A DNA stretch of 64,000 bases, taken from the NCBI RefSeq assembly GCF_033115175.1, contig NC_084827.1, positions 24,298,001 through 24,362,000 of the forward strand, read 5' to 3'. The translations under genes were made by a program, and so were the position numbers. Below, piece after piece: positions 10,181 to 23,145 of this stretch; position 1 is the first letter of the stretch, and every line of letters starts with the position of its first letter. Below the pieces are notes generated by a model that saw only the letters and a program-made list of their open reading frames with translations, did no database searches and was not told where the DNA came from. Origin of the DNA: Lepus europaeus (lineage: Eukaryota > Chordata > Mammalia > Lagomorpha > Leporidae).

Positions 10181-10786
10181 GTAATTTTGGACTATAACTC
10201 AAAATGCAAAATGAACATCCATGAGTCCATATTGATATAAGTGAATGAATAGATTGACTGGAAGAATCAATGAATGGCTAGTTATAGATAAATCTCTCAT
10301 GCAGAGGAATGCCCACTAATTTATGTAGATGATACAACCTGAAGGAGATGAGACTTCATTGTGCATAGTAATTTCCTCCCAATGAGTACAATTTGGAAAG
10401 GAGGAAAAATTTAATTTCATAGTAGAGAAACTTGACAAACACTATCTAAACATCAAGATTGATGTCAGCATTAATTAATTTTGTTAGTGGTTTGCATAAA
10501 TGATATGATGAGAGCAAAATAGCACTGTATCTCCTAGGATCCTCTTCCAAACACCCATAGCTCTTTTTATTCCAGAGAAAAGTGTAAGATGAATTCCAAT
10601 TGAGGGAAGTCTATTGTAGACTCTTTTCTAGTAGCCATGAGAACAAAAGGAGAAAAGTATAATATTGGAATATACTTCTAGATAAAAGGACTAGTTGTGA
10701 TGATCCCTTATATCTCTAATGGATCTAATTTTTTTCCACTAGTACCTAGAAATTCAGAGAAGACAGTTATCTAAAACTCAAGGAAG
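10181..10786 (+). mobile_element. Old L1M 3' end
   Basis: Resembles ancient L1M 3' ends: 'catgagtccatattgatata', a segment with 'ggagatgagacttcattgtg', and 'gagaaacttgacaaacacta' followed by 'catcaagattgatgtcagca'. Heavily diverged, no reading frame. Confidence 0.5.
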
Positions 10787-11110
10787 CAGTACTGGTGATG
10801 TGGTGAAATGGGTTAGACCACATCCTGCAATGCCACCATCCAACATGGGCACTGGTTCATGTCCTAGCTGCTCCACTTTCAATCCAGCTCCCTGCTAATG
10901 CACCTAGGAAGACAGCAGACGATGGCCCAAGTATTTGGGCCCTTGCACCCTTCTGGGAGATCCAAATGAAGCTCTTGGCTTTGGTATCCCCACCCTTATG
11001 TATTGTGGCAATTTGGAGAGTGATCCACCAGATGGAGGATCTCTGTCTCGGTCTCTCCCCCTTTCTATATAACTCTGCCTTTAAAAATATAAATGAATCT
11101 TAAAAAAAAA
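10787..11110 (+). mobile_element. CSINE
   Basis: Sense copy: diverged head, 'gatggcccaagtatttgggc' core, CT-rich segment near 11040-11065 and poly-A at 11101-11110. Confidence 0.8.
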
Positions 11111-11771
11111 GAACCCACAGAAGCAATTATTTTGTTTCTTTTCACCTCCATTTGGTAATTAAAAGGTAAAATAGGCATATACCATGTCATCTGACAAATT
11201 TAAATCTATATTGTGTTTTTTCGCTTGATACATATTTGCTTATTGGAGATAGGCAGTAACAGTTCCTGATCCTGATGTAGCCATGTTGTCCATTTCTAAG
11301 TAAAATAACAAAAGTGCTGACCGATAAAAAGTAAATGAAATCCCTACTCACAAAAGAAATATAATAATATAAAAATGTTCATTTTATATCTAAGTCTAGA
11401 GCCCTGTAGCTAAGCATATCACACAAATTACCTTAGTGATATGGCTATATTTGAGCATGAAAACATCTACTGAAATTTTGGAAGTCACTTTTGCTCCCTA
11501 TTGGGTCAATAGGAAATTTATTATGCAGTATATGGTCTCCAAGGCCTGAATGTTCTCTAGTTCTATTGTAATTCTGTTCATTGTTGGGAATAGATCCTTT
11601 ATCATCTTCCTGGATCATTATGTTTGCAGGAGTCTACTTTATATGATAAATTTGAAATATTCTTTATGAAAGCAGTATGATGCCTATCATTATTATTCTC
11701 ATAAAGACTATTCATCACTGTGCCCCATCCCCATATTCTCAACACTGCTATCCAAAAGTTATTGTGAATTC
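11111..11771. other. Unassigned non-coding sequence
   Basis: AT-rich, no family recognised. It ends at the TSD of the next LTR. Confidence 0.5.
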
Positions 11772-12591
11772 GTAAGTTGCCACGGACCGGCTCTCGCGGA
11801 GTCTCAGACCGAGGGAGAACGAGGGGACGAAGAGCCAGGAGAGTCAGAAATCGGCGGGGAAATGACAGACAGACACACACACGTTATGTGTATGTTACTG
11901 CTGCGATTTATTGTAGTAAGGCTTGGGTTTATATAGTAAAGAACAATGCTGCAGGCAAATGTAAAACTTTTATCACAAAGGTTGACAAAATGAGTTAAAA
12001 CAATGATGTCATATGAGTGGTTTTATGAGGAACATAGTGGGGACATTGTTTTTAGACAATTTACGGAGGATGAGAATTGACCTTTGGCTTAGTTTCGTTT
12101 ACTGAGGATGAGAATTGACCTTTGACTTAGTTTCATTTACTGAACTGTTTAGGGGAATAACTGTCCAAGGTTTTGCTTGCCCTCTAGGTACCTGGAGATA
12201 ACCTCTGAGTAACCTTAACATTTTTCTGTTACTACAATGGGAACCTAATGATATGTTTTGACTTGCATTCCTGGCTTATGGGAAACTTCTTTTTCTTGAT
12301 TTTTTAGTTTCTGAGAATTATGAGGGTAAGCAGTAAAGTGTAAACACAGCTGGTAGATAATGCATAATGAGATCGTCAGCAGAGCAGAGACACGGTGTCC
12401 CCAAAAATTAGCAAGGACAGTCTTCGGCTTCCCTTACTGTGAGTCGGGGGTCGTTACAACCGTGGACTGCACAGGAATCGCCTGAGGCTAAACTCCACAG
12501 AGCGCTCACCTCAGACCCTGCAGCTTTTTAGATCCCCGACGCAGCAACATCTTGCCACGCGGGTATCACAGCTGTGGGCGTGGCAGTAAGT
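11772..12591 (-). mobile_element. Solo LTR, class II (ERV2)-type endogenous retrovirus
   Basis: Seen: an 808-bp unit (11778-12585) starting TGCCACG and ending CGTGGCA, a perfect 7-bp terminal inverted repeat, flanked by a perfect 6-bp TSD GTAAGT (11772-11777 and 12586-12591). Read on the minus strand it has LTR layout: a U3 with a 38-bp tandem duplication, a TATATAAA box at about 11928-11935, AATAAA at 11906-11911 and a pyrimidine-rich U5. A 6-bp TSD is typical of betaretrovirus-like (class II) elements. No internal retroviral genes adjoin it, so it is a solo LTR left by LTR-LTR recombination. Rabbits are known to carry betaretrovirus-like ERVs (for example RERV-H), but I cannot assign this copy. 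It is GC-richer than its surroundings. Confidence 0.88.
12066..12141 (-). repeat. 38-bp tandem duplication in LTR U3
   Basis: Two adjacent 38-bp copies (12066-12103 and 12104-12141) containing 'gaggatgagaattgaccttt', differing at three positions. U3 enhancer duplications are common in retroviral LTRs; function is not shown here. Confidence 0.9.
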
Positions 12592-13204
12592 CATATACAG
12601 TACTGGTGGAATCTGTTCTAAATACACATAATAAACAACAGGCTGAATAATAAAAGTAAAACAAAATCATTTTTCAGTATTACTTTTAGATTCTCATATA
12701 CACACCCACACACATATATTTAAATTTTGTAAATGTATTTTGTTCTACACATTGCATATGTTTAAACAACCATTATGTCTTCCTCTGTAACAGCATTTTC
12801 ATTTATCACTAAGAAACATCAATGATAAAATTCTCTGAGCATTTTCATGTGAATCTCTGGATTTTCTTTTTCTTCTTCCAGTATTTGGACACCAGATGGA
12901 ATTAAATTATTTTTATATTACTGAGAATTTTACACTGCCATCTAGTGATATGCAAACCTAATTAGGTGAAGGTTTGGGGGAAATGATTTGCATAAAGCAT
13001 CTCAACAGCCTTCCTGTATATTGCCAGCCATTTTCAATACTTTAGAGAGGCTCTGATTTAATTATTTTTAATTTCAATCTCAGCGTCCAAGTCCTTTATT
13101 ATTCTGACACCAAGTGAAAGGTGAACGTGGGCTTTCCTTTGAAAAAGGTGAAGTTTCCATCTGCTGCGCCTCATCCTTCTGTTGGGTGCACTTACAGCAG
13201 CAGT
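12592..13204. other. Unassigned non-coding sequence
   Basis: AT-rich, with a short CA-rich patch near 12700-12720. No gene or family recognised. Confidence 0.5.
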
Positions 13205-13385
13205 TAATGTGGATTGAGTGCTCAACTATTGCCAGGCGCTCTTTCAAAAGCTTGTCATGTATTCCCTCATTAATACTGACATCAGCCTTTGGAATTTTAT
13301 CTCTTCTTAGCACAAAGTCACACAATTAGTGACCAAGATGTAATCTTGAACCTATTTAGACTGGCTCTGGATTCCATATGCTTAA
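13205..13385 (-). mobile_element. MIR (ancient tRNA-derived SINE)
   Basis: The ordered landmarks of an antisense MIR are visible: 'gattgagtgctcaactattgccagg', 'tgtattccctcattaat', 'cacaaagtcacacaattagt' and 'tagactggctctggattcc'. Diverged, as expected for an ancient mammalian family. Confidence 0.7.
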
Positions 13386-14750
13386 TTGAAGGCTATAACT
13401 GCCTCTCTGCCTTAGTCTTCACCCTCCAGCATGTACCCCTCCCCCACCTCAGCACATACCAACTAGCCCCACCTTTTCCTCACCACCTCATGGTGGCAGA
13501 TACTGGCCCCGGAACACCTGGGGTCATCTTGCTGTGAAAACTCTTTTTTTTTTTTTTTTCTGTATGTATGGGATTATTTCACTGTTTCTGGATCATATAT
13601 ATTCTTGAACAGATGGCTATGTTTTGGGGTTTTGGTTCTTTAACAAAAATCCAGGGATTATTTTTGTCTTGCCATGGTTTGTATTAGCAATTTTAGCTCT
13701 AATCTTAAAATAAAACCTAAGCCTGAATTGATAATATAATCTTTAAGAAAAAAACATAAGTGTGGAAATTTTTTTTCCCAAAAGCATACAAAATATGAAT
13801 GAGATGGAGTTAATTCTAGCAAGACAATGTGGGATATGTCTACCTGTTGTTTATTAAAAAATAAATCAGTCAAGTTAGCTAAATAGCAAATACAGATAGA
13901 GTGGAAAATGTCCACAGTTCTCCAGCACAGCAGGGTGATGGTTTACCTGAAAGGGCTATCTTCTTGATGGCTCAGATTTTGATCGCTAGGCATCTATTAA
14001 CTACACAAGTGGTCTATTTTGGCATAGCTAATCATAAAACTTCAGGAATAGATATCCTGTAGGCACAGTAGTCATGTCCTTAGCAATGTCCTCTTCATGA
14101 GAAATGGTCTGTTGATCTGTTTCTTCAGGTTCCTCCATAGCTATTTTCCGTGGCATCCCTGAGCATGGCCCTCCTGCTTTTTATATGTCACTGACATCAT
14201 AAAGTAGGTACCATCGTGAAAATTATAAGCAGGATATGTAAATATAAACCTATCTAAAGTCAAGCTTCATATTTTTTAAAAAAATAATTCCATTTTCTCA
14301 ACACTTTGCTGTCCCAATCCAATGCATTTTAATGTAATGGGCTGTCAGGATATAGGAGACATCCTCTGAATACTGGGAATTTGAAGATGAATAGGAAGTA
14401 TTCCATTAAGTTTGCTGAATTAACAGTTTCTGGAACCTGACCGTTCTGATTAATCCTCAAGGCTTAGAGCTCCCAGCCCTTTGACAGCAGGTTGACTTTG
14501 ATCAGGCACTAGAAATGCTACTGAGGTCCCATGCATGTGTTTACTGCTCCTTGCTTCTCCACTAGGAAGGAAATGTTCTTGCAGTGCCCCTCAGGAATAT
14601 CTCTAGCTCCTACTATGGTTCATGGGATTCTTGTAGTTCTTTGGAAGTGTCCAGTTCAGATACCACTCTTGTGAGAAAATGGTTCATATCTAGAGTTCCC
14701 CAGGGTTAACTTTGGAAATAAATCATAAACATCTACATTCAAATATAAGG
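13386..14750. other. Unassigned non-coding sequence
   Basis: Contains an 18-base T-run near 13542-13559. The 82- and 85-codon ORFs here (13289-13537 plus; 13658-13915 minus) carry no recognisable domain. Confidence 0.5.
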
Positions 14751-15073
14751 TATGGAACAGGCATTGTGGTGCAGCAGGTTCAGCTGCTACTTGGGAACAC
14801 CCACATCCTATGTTAGTGAGCCTATTTCATGCCCCAGCTGCTTCACTTCTGACCCAGCTTCTTGCTCATGCATCCCAGGAATCAGCAAAAGATGGCTCAA
14901 ATTCTGAGTCCCCTACCATCCATGAGGGAAACTTGGATGGAGTTGTGGGCTTCTAGTTTCAGTCTGACCCAGCCTTGATTGCTGCAGGCATTTGGGAAGT
15001 AAACCAGTATATTCAAAAGTATCCCTTTCTCTGCCTCAGTCTTTTCACTCTTCCTTTCAAGTAAATGAAAATT
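14751..15073 (+). mobile_element. CSINE
   Basis: A sense, diverged copy: 'gcattgtggtgcagcaggtt' head, 'ccccagctgcttcacttctg', a core with 'aaaagatggctcaaattctg', and a CT-rich tail ending 'ctttcaagtaaatgaaaatt'. Confidence 0.8.
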
Positions 15074-17353
15074 CCAAGACAAACAAAAATAAAACATGTA
15101 TTCTTAGGCTCTAAAAATTTTCTTATAGCATGTATAATGTGAAGGTAAAAGGTGAGTTTCCTGAAATGTTTAAGTATCTTTAGGTATTTTATCAAGATTA
15201 TTTATTCCCTCGAAAATGACAGCTTTCCTTATCCACTAGAGGATTTTGTAAAATGCATCTGGTGGAAGTAGAGGAGAAACTTGGGGTAGTCATGCTGGAA
15301 TAAAATGGAAGTTAGACAAACCAGACTCTGCTATGTTTTTAATGAAAAATTGAGAAGTCCTCAGACATACAATGAACCACAATGACCTGATTCCCAATCA
15401 AGACACTGAAAAATTGATAGAAAGGCATAGTGATCTGTTTCTGCCCATTTTACTTATACTGGATGATGAAGATAAAATGAACCATGCCCTTTTTTCCACC
15501 CTTTGAGTAGTCATCACGAAAGCTCATTTAAATATTTTAAAATCCAAGACAAGAACAATCTACAGTATTCACTTTTGTGTTCTCTTAAACTTAGTCTCTG
15601 AATGCTTATAGCTCTGATGTCTGAAAGATAAATTTTTGCTACCTTCCTGGCTCATTGGAGCTGCAGTCACATAGGAAGTATATCATACCCCTCACCCATG
15701 TGATCAACTTGTGTGAGCTGTGATGAATCACCAAAACCTGTTTCTTACCCTAAGTGCACTAAAGAAAACCATATTTAGAATAGTTTGTTATAACTATGTG
15801 GTGCCATGAGATTGCATTCAGTCAATTCCATGTAGTAGGAAGTGCCCTGGCCCATAAAATCCACTTATACAATCTCTCTTCCCTATCTACCTAATGGGTG
15901 CAGTCATTGAGCTAAGGACCTTAGGGTCTCTGTGCAAAGGCAACAACAAAATGAAAGGATCCTACACCTTTGAATGGCCACAAAGAAGGTGCTGCATACC
16001 AAATACAATTATTACCCAAGCAAACTTACAAAATAAAAAAATGAAGCTTTATTATTTTGCTCCACTAGAATTTTTTTTAACTGTAGTATTTTTTAAAATA
16101 TATTCTGTCAAAGTTCACAGTAGCCTTAAGGCTACTTCAATGTTGACTAAAGCTTATACACAGTATTTTAGACTTCAACATAGTGTTTTAGGGTTCAGGC
16201 AATGAATTAACTGTAAGGGGTTAAGTCCAGTCAGTCAATGACTACAGAAGTGAGTTAAATTTATTAGCTACCTATCACATGGAAATTTTCTAAGGACTGT
16301 CCCATAATTGAGCAATGAGGAAAGATGAAGGTATCCAGGAACAATTTCTATAAACACAAAAGGAGGAAGGAATCATAAAATAGCAACAAGTAAAAATACA
16401 CCTGTGTATTAACAGTTTATACTCTAAATTTGAAACAGTGCCCAGCAGTCTACATAAAGTATCTGGGTCAGGAGCACATTGCTATTGGGGCAAGAAGGCT
16501 GTGAGTTAACTGAAAGGCAGGTGGAAGAAGACTTCAGACTACAAAGGGTCTAGCAGCAGGAGGAACTGGGAGCACTGCACTACACCTTCCTCAGACTTAA
16601 GGTATCTGAGAATACTGAAAGAATAGGGAATAACTTTACAGAAAGTACAAGCAAGAGTTTCTTTGTGTATGTATGTGACATAATAGTTTATCTGTTATGC
16701 AGATGCCTAATGTGAAAGGATTAGAATTCTATTTTTATAGTTTCTAAATATTGTGGTTGCTACAATTGCTGTATACAGAGGAATGTGTATCAGTATCGGC
16801 CATGCCTGAAGGCATGTTTGATGACTTTGTATCCACAATCTTAAAACAGAAGAGAAGGGAGAAAATTGTAGTGATTAAACTGAACAGTGTATACATATAT
16901 TTAAAATTTTATTTTGAAAGAATTCTATATAATTCTAAGTTCCCCTGAAAAATTTAATATTAAAATTGAGTAACATAGGTACTAAAGGTGAATAATGCAG
17001 AACTTAAAGGGAGTAATTCAGAAATATCTAAAGGTTGTTCAACCAGGGTTTAGTTTAATTTTGGAATTCTTCTTCCCTGTGACCTTGATTTCCTTTGGGT
17101 AGCATAGCTGCTGAAAAATGACAGAGGAAAGACAGCTGCTATAAACAGAGTCTGCAACAGCTGGTGAGAGCACTTAACCTGGGAGGCAGTAACGGAGCAA
17201 GGAATGGTCCTCGACTCCACCAGGACTGAGGTCAGAGCTGCAGCTGGAGAACTTTCACCACTAAGTTCGTGTGGTTGCAGAGTCTCATACTTCATTCCCC
17301 TTCTGGAAACTTTTATACAAAAATGAAAGCAAATGAGACTTCAAGACAAACCT
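15074..17353. other. Unassigned non-coding sequence
   Basis: 2.3 kb with no recognised gene. The largest ORF, 15894-16205 plus (103 codons), has no motif I know. An 18-base A-run at about 17354-17371 could be the tail of a processed insertion ending there, but I see no matching source gene. Confidence 0.45.
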
Positions 17354-18544
17354 CAAAAAAAAAAAAAAAAAGTGGAGAGAGCAATCAGGGACAAGTTAGG
17401 GAGAAAACTGCAGTAGAAATTCCACAGAAGGAAGAGGGACCCTGTGGACCCGCTTGGAGGGTGTAGATGCATAACACAAGCATGAACACAACACGGGACC
17501 CAAGCAGACAGGATGCTGAGTGCCGGCTTTGGACAGTGAGGTGAGACCAGACTGTAGCAGCTTATGCCACTGGTGATATAGCTGCAGGGAAGCCTGGAGT
17601 AAGTCTGGCCTGGGGCCCTGTGAGGGACAGGGTACCTGCTAATCAAGAGGCGGAAAAGGGGCACATTTCTATCTTCCCATCCTGGTGCCCAACAACTGGC
17701 TGGGAGAGGGCAGGCTCCATTTTGGACATACGTAACAGCTCCACAAGGTTGTGTCTGTGCACTCAGCAACTAGCTGAGAGGAGAGGCCTGAGTCTGTTTG
17801 GGAGGATTGACAGGTGGCTGGGCACCCACGTTGGGCTATGAAGTGTCCCCAGGCTCCCAACACATCACAGGCTCTGAGGCTCAAACTGCTTAGGTGGAGC
17901 ACCAACACGCAGTTGGCTCTGGAAGTATCTCTGCCTCTCTGAGGCTAGTGGGGTAGGGGAGGATGGATCCTCAGCACTCCACGATTGCGGGACCCTTGTG
18001 TGCTGAGGTTATGGGCACACAGTGACTGTAGGAGTGGGCACAGGGTGTATTTGGGTCTCCGGGCAATCACTGAGTGGCTTCACACACTCAGAGCTCCTGG
18101 ATTGCCTGGAGTGGATCATTGTAACAGAATCCATGCTCACACTAAGGACTGCACAGATCCTTTAAGTGGTTCTTATGGCAATACAGGTAAGTATTGCTCT
18201 TACTGTGAGATAATCTCTCTGGGCAGGCATTGCTCACCCTGGAAGGGAGGAAGTAAGGGAGTGACTACACCAACAGAGCTGATAAAACCCTCCCTTCTGA
18301 TAAACAGGAGGAGATCTACCATGCCTGCATAGGTATCTCGCTCAATACTCAACCTACCTGGAACACTGACCAGAGCTCCCTGGCCACGCCTAGCACACAC
18401 TCTGGGTATTCACTGAAAGAGCAGACACTCCACTAAGCAACAGAGGTATGTTCCAAAGATGAAAGCAATCAGAGCAAAAAAAAAAAAAAAAATCCAAACA
18501 AACTGAAAAAACCAACAAGTATCTTTGTAAATGCCTAAAAATAA

Positions 18545-18990
18545 ATGAAGAGATTAAAAAACAAGAATAAGGAAGACAACATTACCTGCTCCCCCTCCAC
18601 CAAGGAATACAATAGCACTTCAATATTCGAATGTGAAGATGAAGAGATTGATGAAATGCTGGAATTGGAATTCAAAAGATTAATCATAGGGATACTCAGA
18701 AGCAATCAGAAGAATATTCATGAAAAAAAATCCATACATGACATGCATGAAAATTTTTCCATGAAACTAAGATTTTAAAGATAAATCAAAGTGAAATATT
18801 AGATATGGAGAATTCCATAGATCAAATAAAAAATGTGATGGAAAGCTTTAAAAACAGACTTGGTGAGGCAGAAGAAAGAATATCTGAACTAGAAGACAAA
18901 TCTTTGGATATCTTTCAGTCAGGCCAAATAAATAAATAAACATACAAATAAGAAGAAACTAGAAAAATTAAAAAAACAGTGTTGCAGATT
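18545..18990 (+). pseudogene. L1 ORF1 N-terminal remnant
   Basis: Open from 18545 to 18778, with an acidic 'FECEDEEIDEMLELEFKRL' segment matching ORF1 at 5660-6697 ('YEDDEIEEMQEADLKKL'). Coiled-coil-like sequence with 'NRLGEAEERISELEDK' then follows in another frame (about 18850-18900). The RRM and C-terminal domain are deleted. Confidence 0.8.
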
Positions 18991-18999
18991 AATGGGCTA

Positions 19000-21900
19000 C
19001 TATCAAATGACCTTAAAAACCATAGACCAAATGGATCTAACGGAAATCTACAGAACTTTTCATGCTACAGATACAGAATATACATTCTTCTCAGCAGTTT
19101 GGAATTTTCTCTAGAATAGAACACATGCAGAGCCTAAAGCAACTTTCAGCAAATTAAAAAAAAATCGAATCATACCATGCATCTTCTCTGACCACATAGA
19201 ATGAAGCTGGAAATCCACAACTCAAGAATCTCTAGAACATATGCTAACACATGGAGAATGAACAATATGCTCCTGAATGAACAGTTGGTCATAGAAGAAA
19301 TCAAAAGAGAAATCAAATTATTTCTGGACACAAATGAAGATGACAATACAAAATATCAAAACTTATGGGATACAGCTAAATCAGTATTAAGAAGGAAGTT
19401 TATAGCAATTGCTGCCTACATCAAGGAATTGGAAATGTATCCAATAAATGAGCTATCAATGCATCTTAATGGCCTAGAAAAATCACAACAAATTAAAGTT
19501 AAAATTAGTAGAAGAAGAGAAATAACTAAAATTAGAAGAAATAAACAAAATTGAAACCAAAAAATAAAATATTAATGAAGCAGTGGGTTTATTGAAAAAT
19601 TAAAACTGACACACCATTATCCCAACTAACCAAAAAAAGAGGGAGAAGACCCAAATCAATAAAATCCAAGATGAAAAAGAAATGTAACAATAGATACTAT
19701 AGAAATAAAAGGAATCATCAGGAATTACTACCAAGAATTGCATGACAGAAAATCTGGAAAACAAGAAGAAATGGATAGATGCCAGAACACATATATTACC
19801 GAAATTGAGCCAGGAAGATATAGAAACCTTAACAGACCAATAACTAAGACACCGAATCAGTAATAAAGACCCTCCACACAAAGAAAACCCCAGAACCAGA
19901 TGGCTTCACTATTGAATTCTACAAGAAATTTAAATAACTAATTTCAATTCTTCTCAAGCTATTCAAGACAATGGAAAGTGAGGAAATGCTTCCAAAAATT
20001 TTCTATGAAGCCAGCATTACCTTAATTTCTAGAGCTCAAAAAGATACAACAGAGGTAGAGAAATACAGAATAATTTCTATGATGAACATAAATGAAAAAA
20101 ATTCCCAATTCACTCAAGTGAATCCAATCAGAAAGTGATCCATCAGAAAGATCATTCAACTGGACCAAATGGGATTTATCCCTGGTATGTAGGGATAGTT
20201 CAACATTCACAAATCAATAAATGTGATATATCATGTTAACAAACTAAAGAACAAAAACCATATGACTATCTTAATAGATGCAGAGAAAGCATTTGATAAA
20301 ATACAACATCCTTTCATGATGAAAACCTTAAGAAAATTGCATATAGAATGAACATTTCTCAACATAATCAAGGCAATTTATGATAAACCCACGGCCAACG
20401 TTCTGTTGAGTTGGGGAAAAGTTGGAAGCATTCCCACTAAGATCTGAAACCAGACAAAAAAGCCCACTGTCACTATTACTATTCGATACAGTCCTGGAAG
20501 TTTTACCCAGAGCTATTAGGCAAGAAAAAGAAACCTAAGATATACAAATTAGGAAAGAGGAAGTCTAACTAACTCTATTTGTAGATGACATGATTCTATG
20601 TATAGGGGATCCAAAAGACTCCACTAAGTAACTATTGAAACTCATTAAAGAGTTTGATAAAATGGCAAGATATAAAATTAACATACAAAAATCGATAGCC
20701 TTTGTAAATGTGGCTACAAAAGAACGTTTAAGATTAATCCTATTCACTATAACTACAAAAAGAATTAAATTCGTTGGAATAAATTTAACTAAGGATGTCA
20801 AATATCTCTAAAATGAAAATTATAAAACATTAAAGAAATAGAAGACACTAAAAATGGAAAATTTTTCCATGTTCATGGATTAGAATAATTAATATATTCA
20901 AAATGTCCATACCACTCAAAGCAATTTACAGATTCAATACAATTCCAATCAAAATACCAATGACATTCTTCTCATATCTAGAAAAAAACTGATCCTGAAA
21001 TGCATATAGAAACACAAGAGACTCCATATAGCTAAAGCAATCTTATAAAACAAAAACAAACTTCAAGGCATCATGATACCATATTTCAAGGTATACTACA
21101 GGGCAATTATAATCAAGACATCCTGGTACTGGCACAAAAACAGATTTGTAGACTAGTGGAAAAGACTAGAAACTCCAGAAATCAATCCATACATCTACAA
21201 CCAACTTATCTTTGACAAAGAAGCTAAAATTAACCCCACGAGTAAAGATGATCTCTTCAATAAATGCTGCTAGGAAAACTGGATTTTCGTATGTAGAAAT
21301 ATGAAGCAAGACCCCTACCTTGCACCTTACACAAAAATCTACTCAAAATGGATTAAAGACCTAAATCTATGACCAGATAACATCAAATTATTAGAGAACA
21401 TTGGGGAAACCCTGCATGACATTGGCATAGGCAAAGACTTCTTAGAAAAGACCCCAGGCTGGCGCCGTGGCTTAACTGGCTAATCCTCCACCTTGCGGTG
21501 CCGGCACACCGGGTTCTATCCTGGTTGGGGCGCCGGATTCTATCCTGGTTGCCCCTCTTCCAGGCCAGCTCTCTGCTATGGCCCGGGAAGGCAGTGGAGG
21601 ATGGCCCAAGTCCTTGGGCCCTGCACCCGCATGGGAGACCAGGAGAAGCACCTGGCTCCTCCTGGCTTCGGATCTGCGAGATGCGCCGGCCGCAGCGGCC
21701 ATTGGAGGGTGAACCAACAGCAAAAAGAAGACCTTTCTCTCTGTCTCTCTCTCTCTCTCACTATCCACTCTGCCTGTCAAAAAAAAAAAAAGAAAGAAAG
21801 AAAGAAAGACAAGACCCCAGAAGCACAGATAATCACAGCCAAAATTGGCAAATGGGATTCCCTCAAGCTGAAAGGGAACACTCAGCAAATTGAAAGGGCA

Positions 21901-22640
21901 ATCGACAGAATGAGAGAATAAATTTGCAAGCTATACAACTGATAAAGGATTATTATCTAGAATCTATAAAGAACTCAAGAAACTCAACAACAACAAAACA
22001 AACAACCCAGTAAAGAAATGGACAAAGGACTTGAACAAGAATTTTTCGAAAGAGGAAATTCAAATGGCCAAGAAACACATGAAAAAATGCTCAGGTTTGC
22101 TAGCCAAAAGGGAAATGCAAATAAAAACCACAATGAGTTTTCACCTCACTCCAGTTAGAATGGCTTTCATATAGAAACCAACAAGCAACAAATGGTGGCG
22201 AGAATGTAGGGGAAAAGGTACCCTAATCCACTGTTGGTGGGAATGTAAACAGATGCAGCCACTGTGGAAGGCAGTATGGAGATACCTCAGAAATCTGAAT
22301 ATAGACCCACCATATGACCCAGCCATTTCACTCCTGGAAATTTACCCAAAGGAAATGAAATCAGCATATGAAAGAGTTCTCTGTACTCTCATGCTTATTA
22401 CAACTCAATTCACAAAAACTAAGATATGGAATAAATCCATATACCCATATCTCCATCAACTGAAGACTGGATAAGCAAAGTATTGTAAATGTACACCATG
22501 GGATACTACATAGTGGTAAAAATAAATGAATTCCTTTCATTTGCAACAAAATAGATGCAACTAGAAACCATTATATTCAGTGAAACAAGCCAGTCCACAA
22601 AAAATAGATACTAAATGTTCTTCCTGATCTGTGTTAACTA
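19000..22640 (+). pseudogene. L1 ORF2 remnant (reverse transcriptase part)
   Basis: Starts just downstream of the missing endonuclease catalytic core. The frame 19201-19551 gives 'MKLEIHNSRISRTYANTWRM' and 'LRRKFIAIAAYIKELEMYPI', a typical L1 stretch between endonuclease and reverse transcriptase. The catalytic motif is still legible as F-V-D-D at 20578-20589 (usual L1 form F-A-D-D). The region after the nested CSINE gives 'AKIGKWDSLKLKGNTQQIER' (about 21840-21897) and then the Cys-rich C-terminal part. Stops and frameshifts throughout; no function expected. Confidence 0.88.
21448..21820 (+). mobile_element. CSINE inserted in L1 ORF2, with TSD
   Basis: A near-consensus young CSINE at 21458-21810 ('gctggcgccgtggcttaact' head; tail of A-runs and GAAA repeats), flanked by a 10-bp TSD 'aagaccccag' at 21448-21457 and 21811-21820. 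One head segment, 'ggttctatcctggttgggg', is followed by a near-repeat of itself, as in the family consensus. Confidence 0.93.
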
Positions 22641-23145
22641 ATAGAGTACCTTAAAAGGTGATCTGTAGAAGTGACATTGACACTGAGATGTGATGATTTT
22701 GAATAGTCCTTGTCTTTGCTGTTGAGGTACAGATTTTTTTTTTATTTTTCCATACTACTTGTTGCATTGTTTATGTAGTATAGAGTTAATTTTGTGAGTA
22801 TAAAGTTAAATGAAAATAGATCTTTGTATAAAATAAGAATGGGAAGAGGAGAGGGAAGAGGAAGGGGTTGGGAGTGGGGGTGAGAGGGAAGGTAGGATAG
22901 GAAGAATTACTATGTTCCTAGATTTATATGTAATATGTAATATATGTAATGTATATATATAATGTATGAGGTTTGTAAACCTTAAGTAAAAGGTTTCTAA
23001 GGAAAAAATAAAAGGAAAAAAGGGCAAACTTCTATATTTAAAAACATTATTATTTTTATTAACATTTTATTTTACATTGTCCCTAGTTTATTAGTTATGA
23101 AAAGTCTATTCATCAAAGCTATACAGCTATCATGTATAAACCCTT

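Larger units (their letters stand above)
17372..23020 (+). mobile_element. Older L1, internally deleted, with nested CSINE
   Basis: Layout: a 5'UTR-like region (about 17372-18540), the N-terminal part of ORF1 (18545-18990), a direct jump into ORF2 downstream of its endonuclease catalytic part (about 19000), ORF2 through the reverse transcriptase and C-terminus to about 22640, then a 3'UTR (22640-23020) with a G/A-rich tract and an A-rich end. A CSINE sits inside at 21458-21810. Many stops and frameshifts show age. This L1 differs in 5' and 3' sequence from the 4.7-9.9 kb element, so it is another, older subfamily. The 3' end matches the fragment at 54300-54515. Confidence 0.85.

Noticed and set aside
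17040..17371. Processed gene copy ending in the A-run at 17354-17371
   Set aside because: No recognisable source gene, no AATAAA at the proper distance and no TSD found; kept only as a possibility.
17353..17769. 138-codon minus-strand ORF
   Set aside because: It lies antisense to an L1 5'UTR-like region and ends in a poly-F run from the A-tract at 17354-17371.
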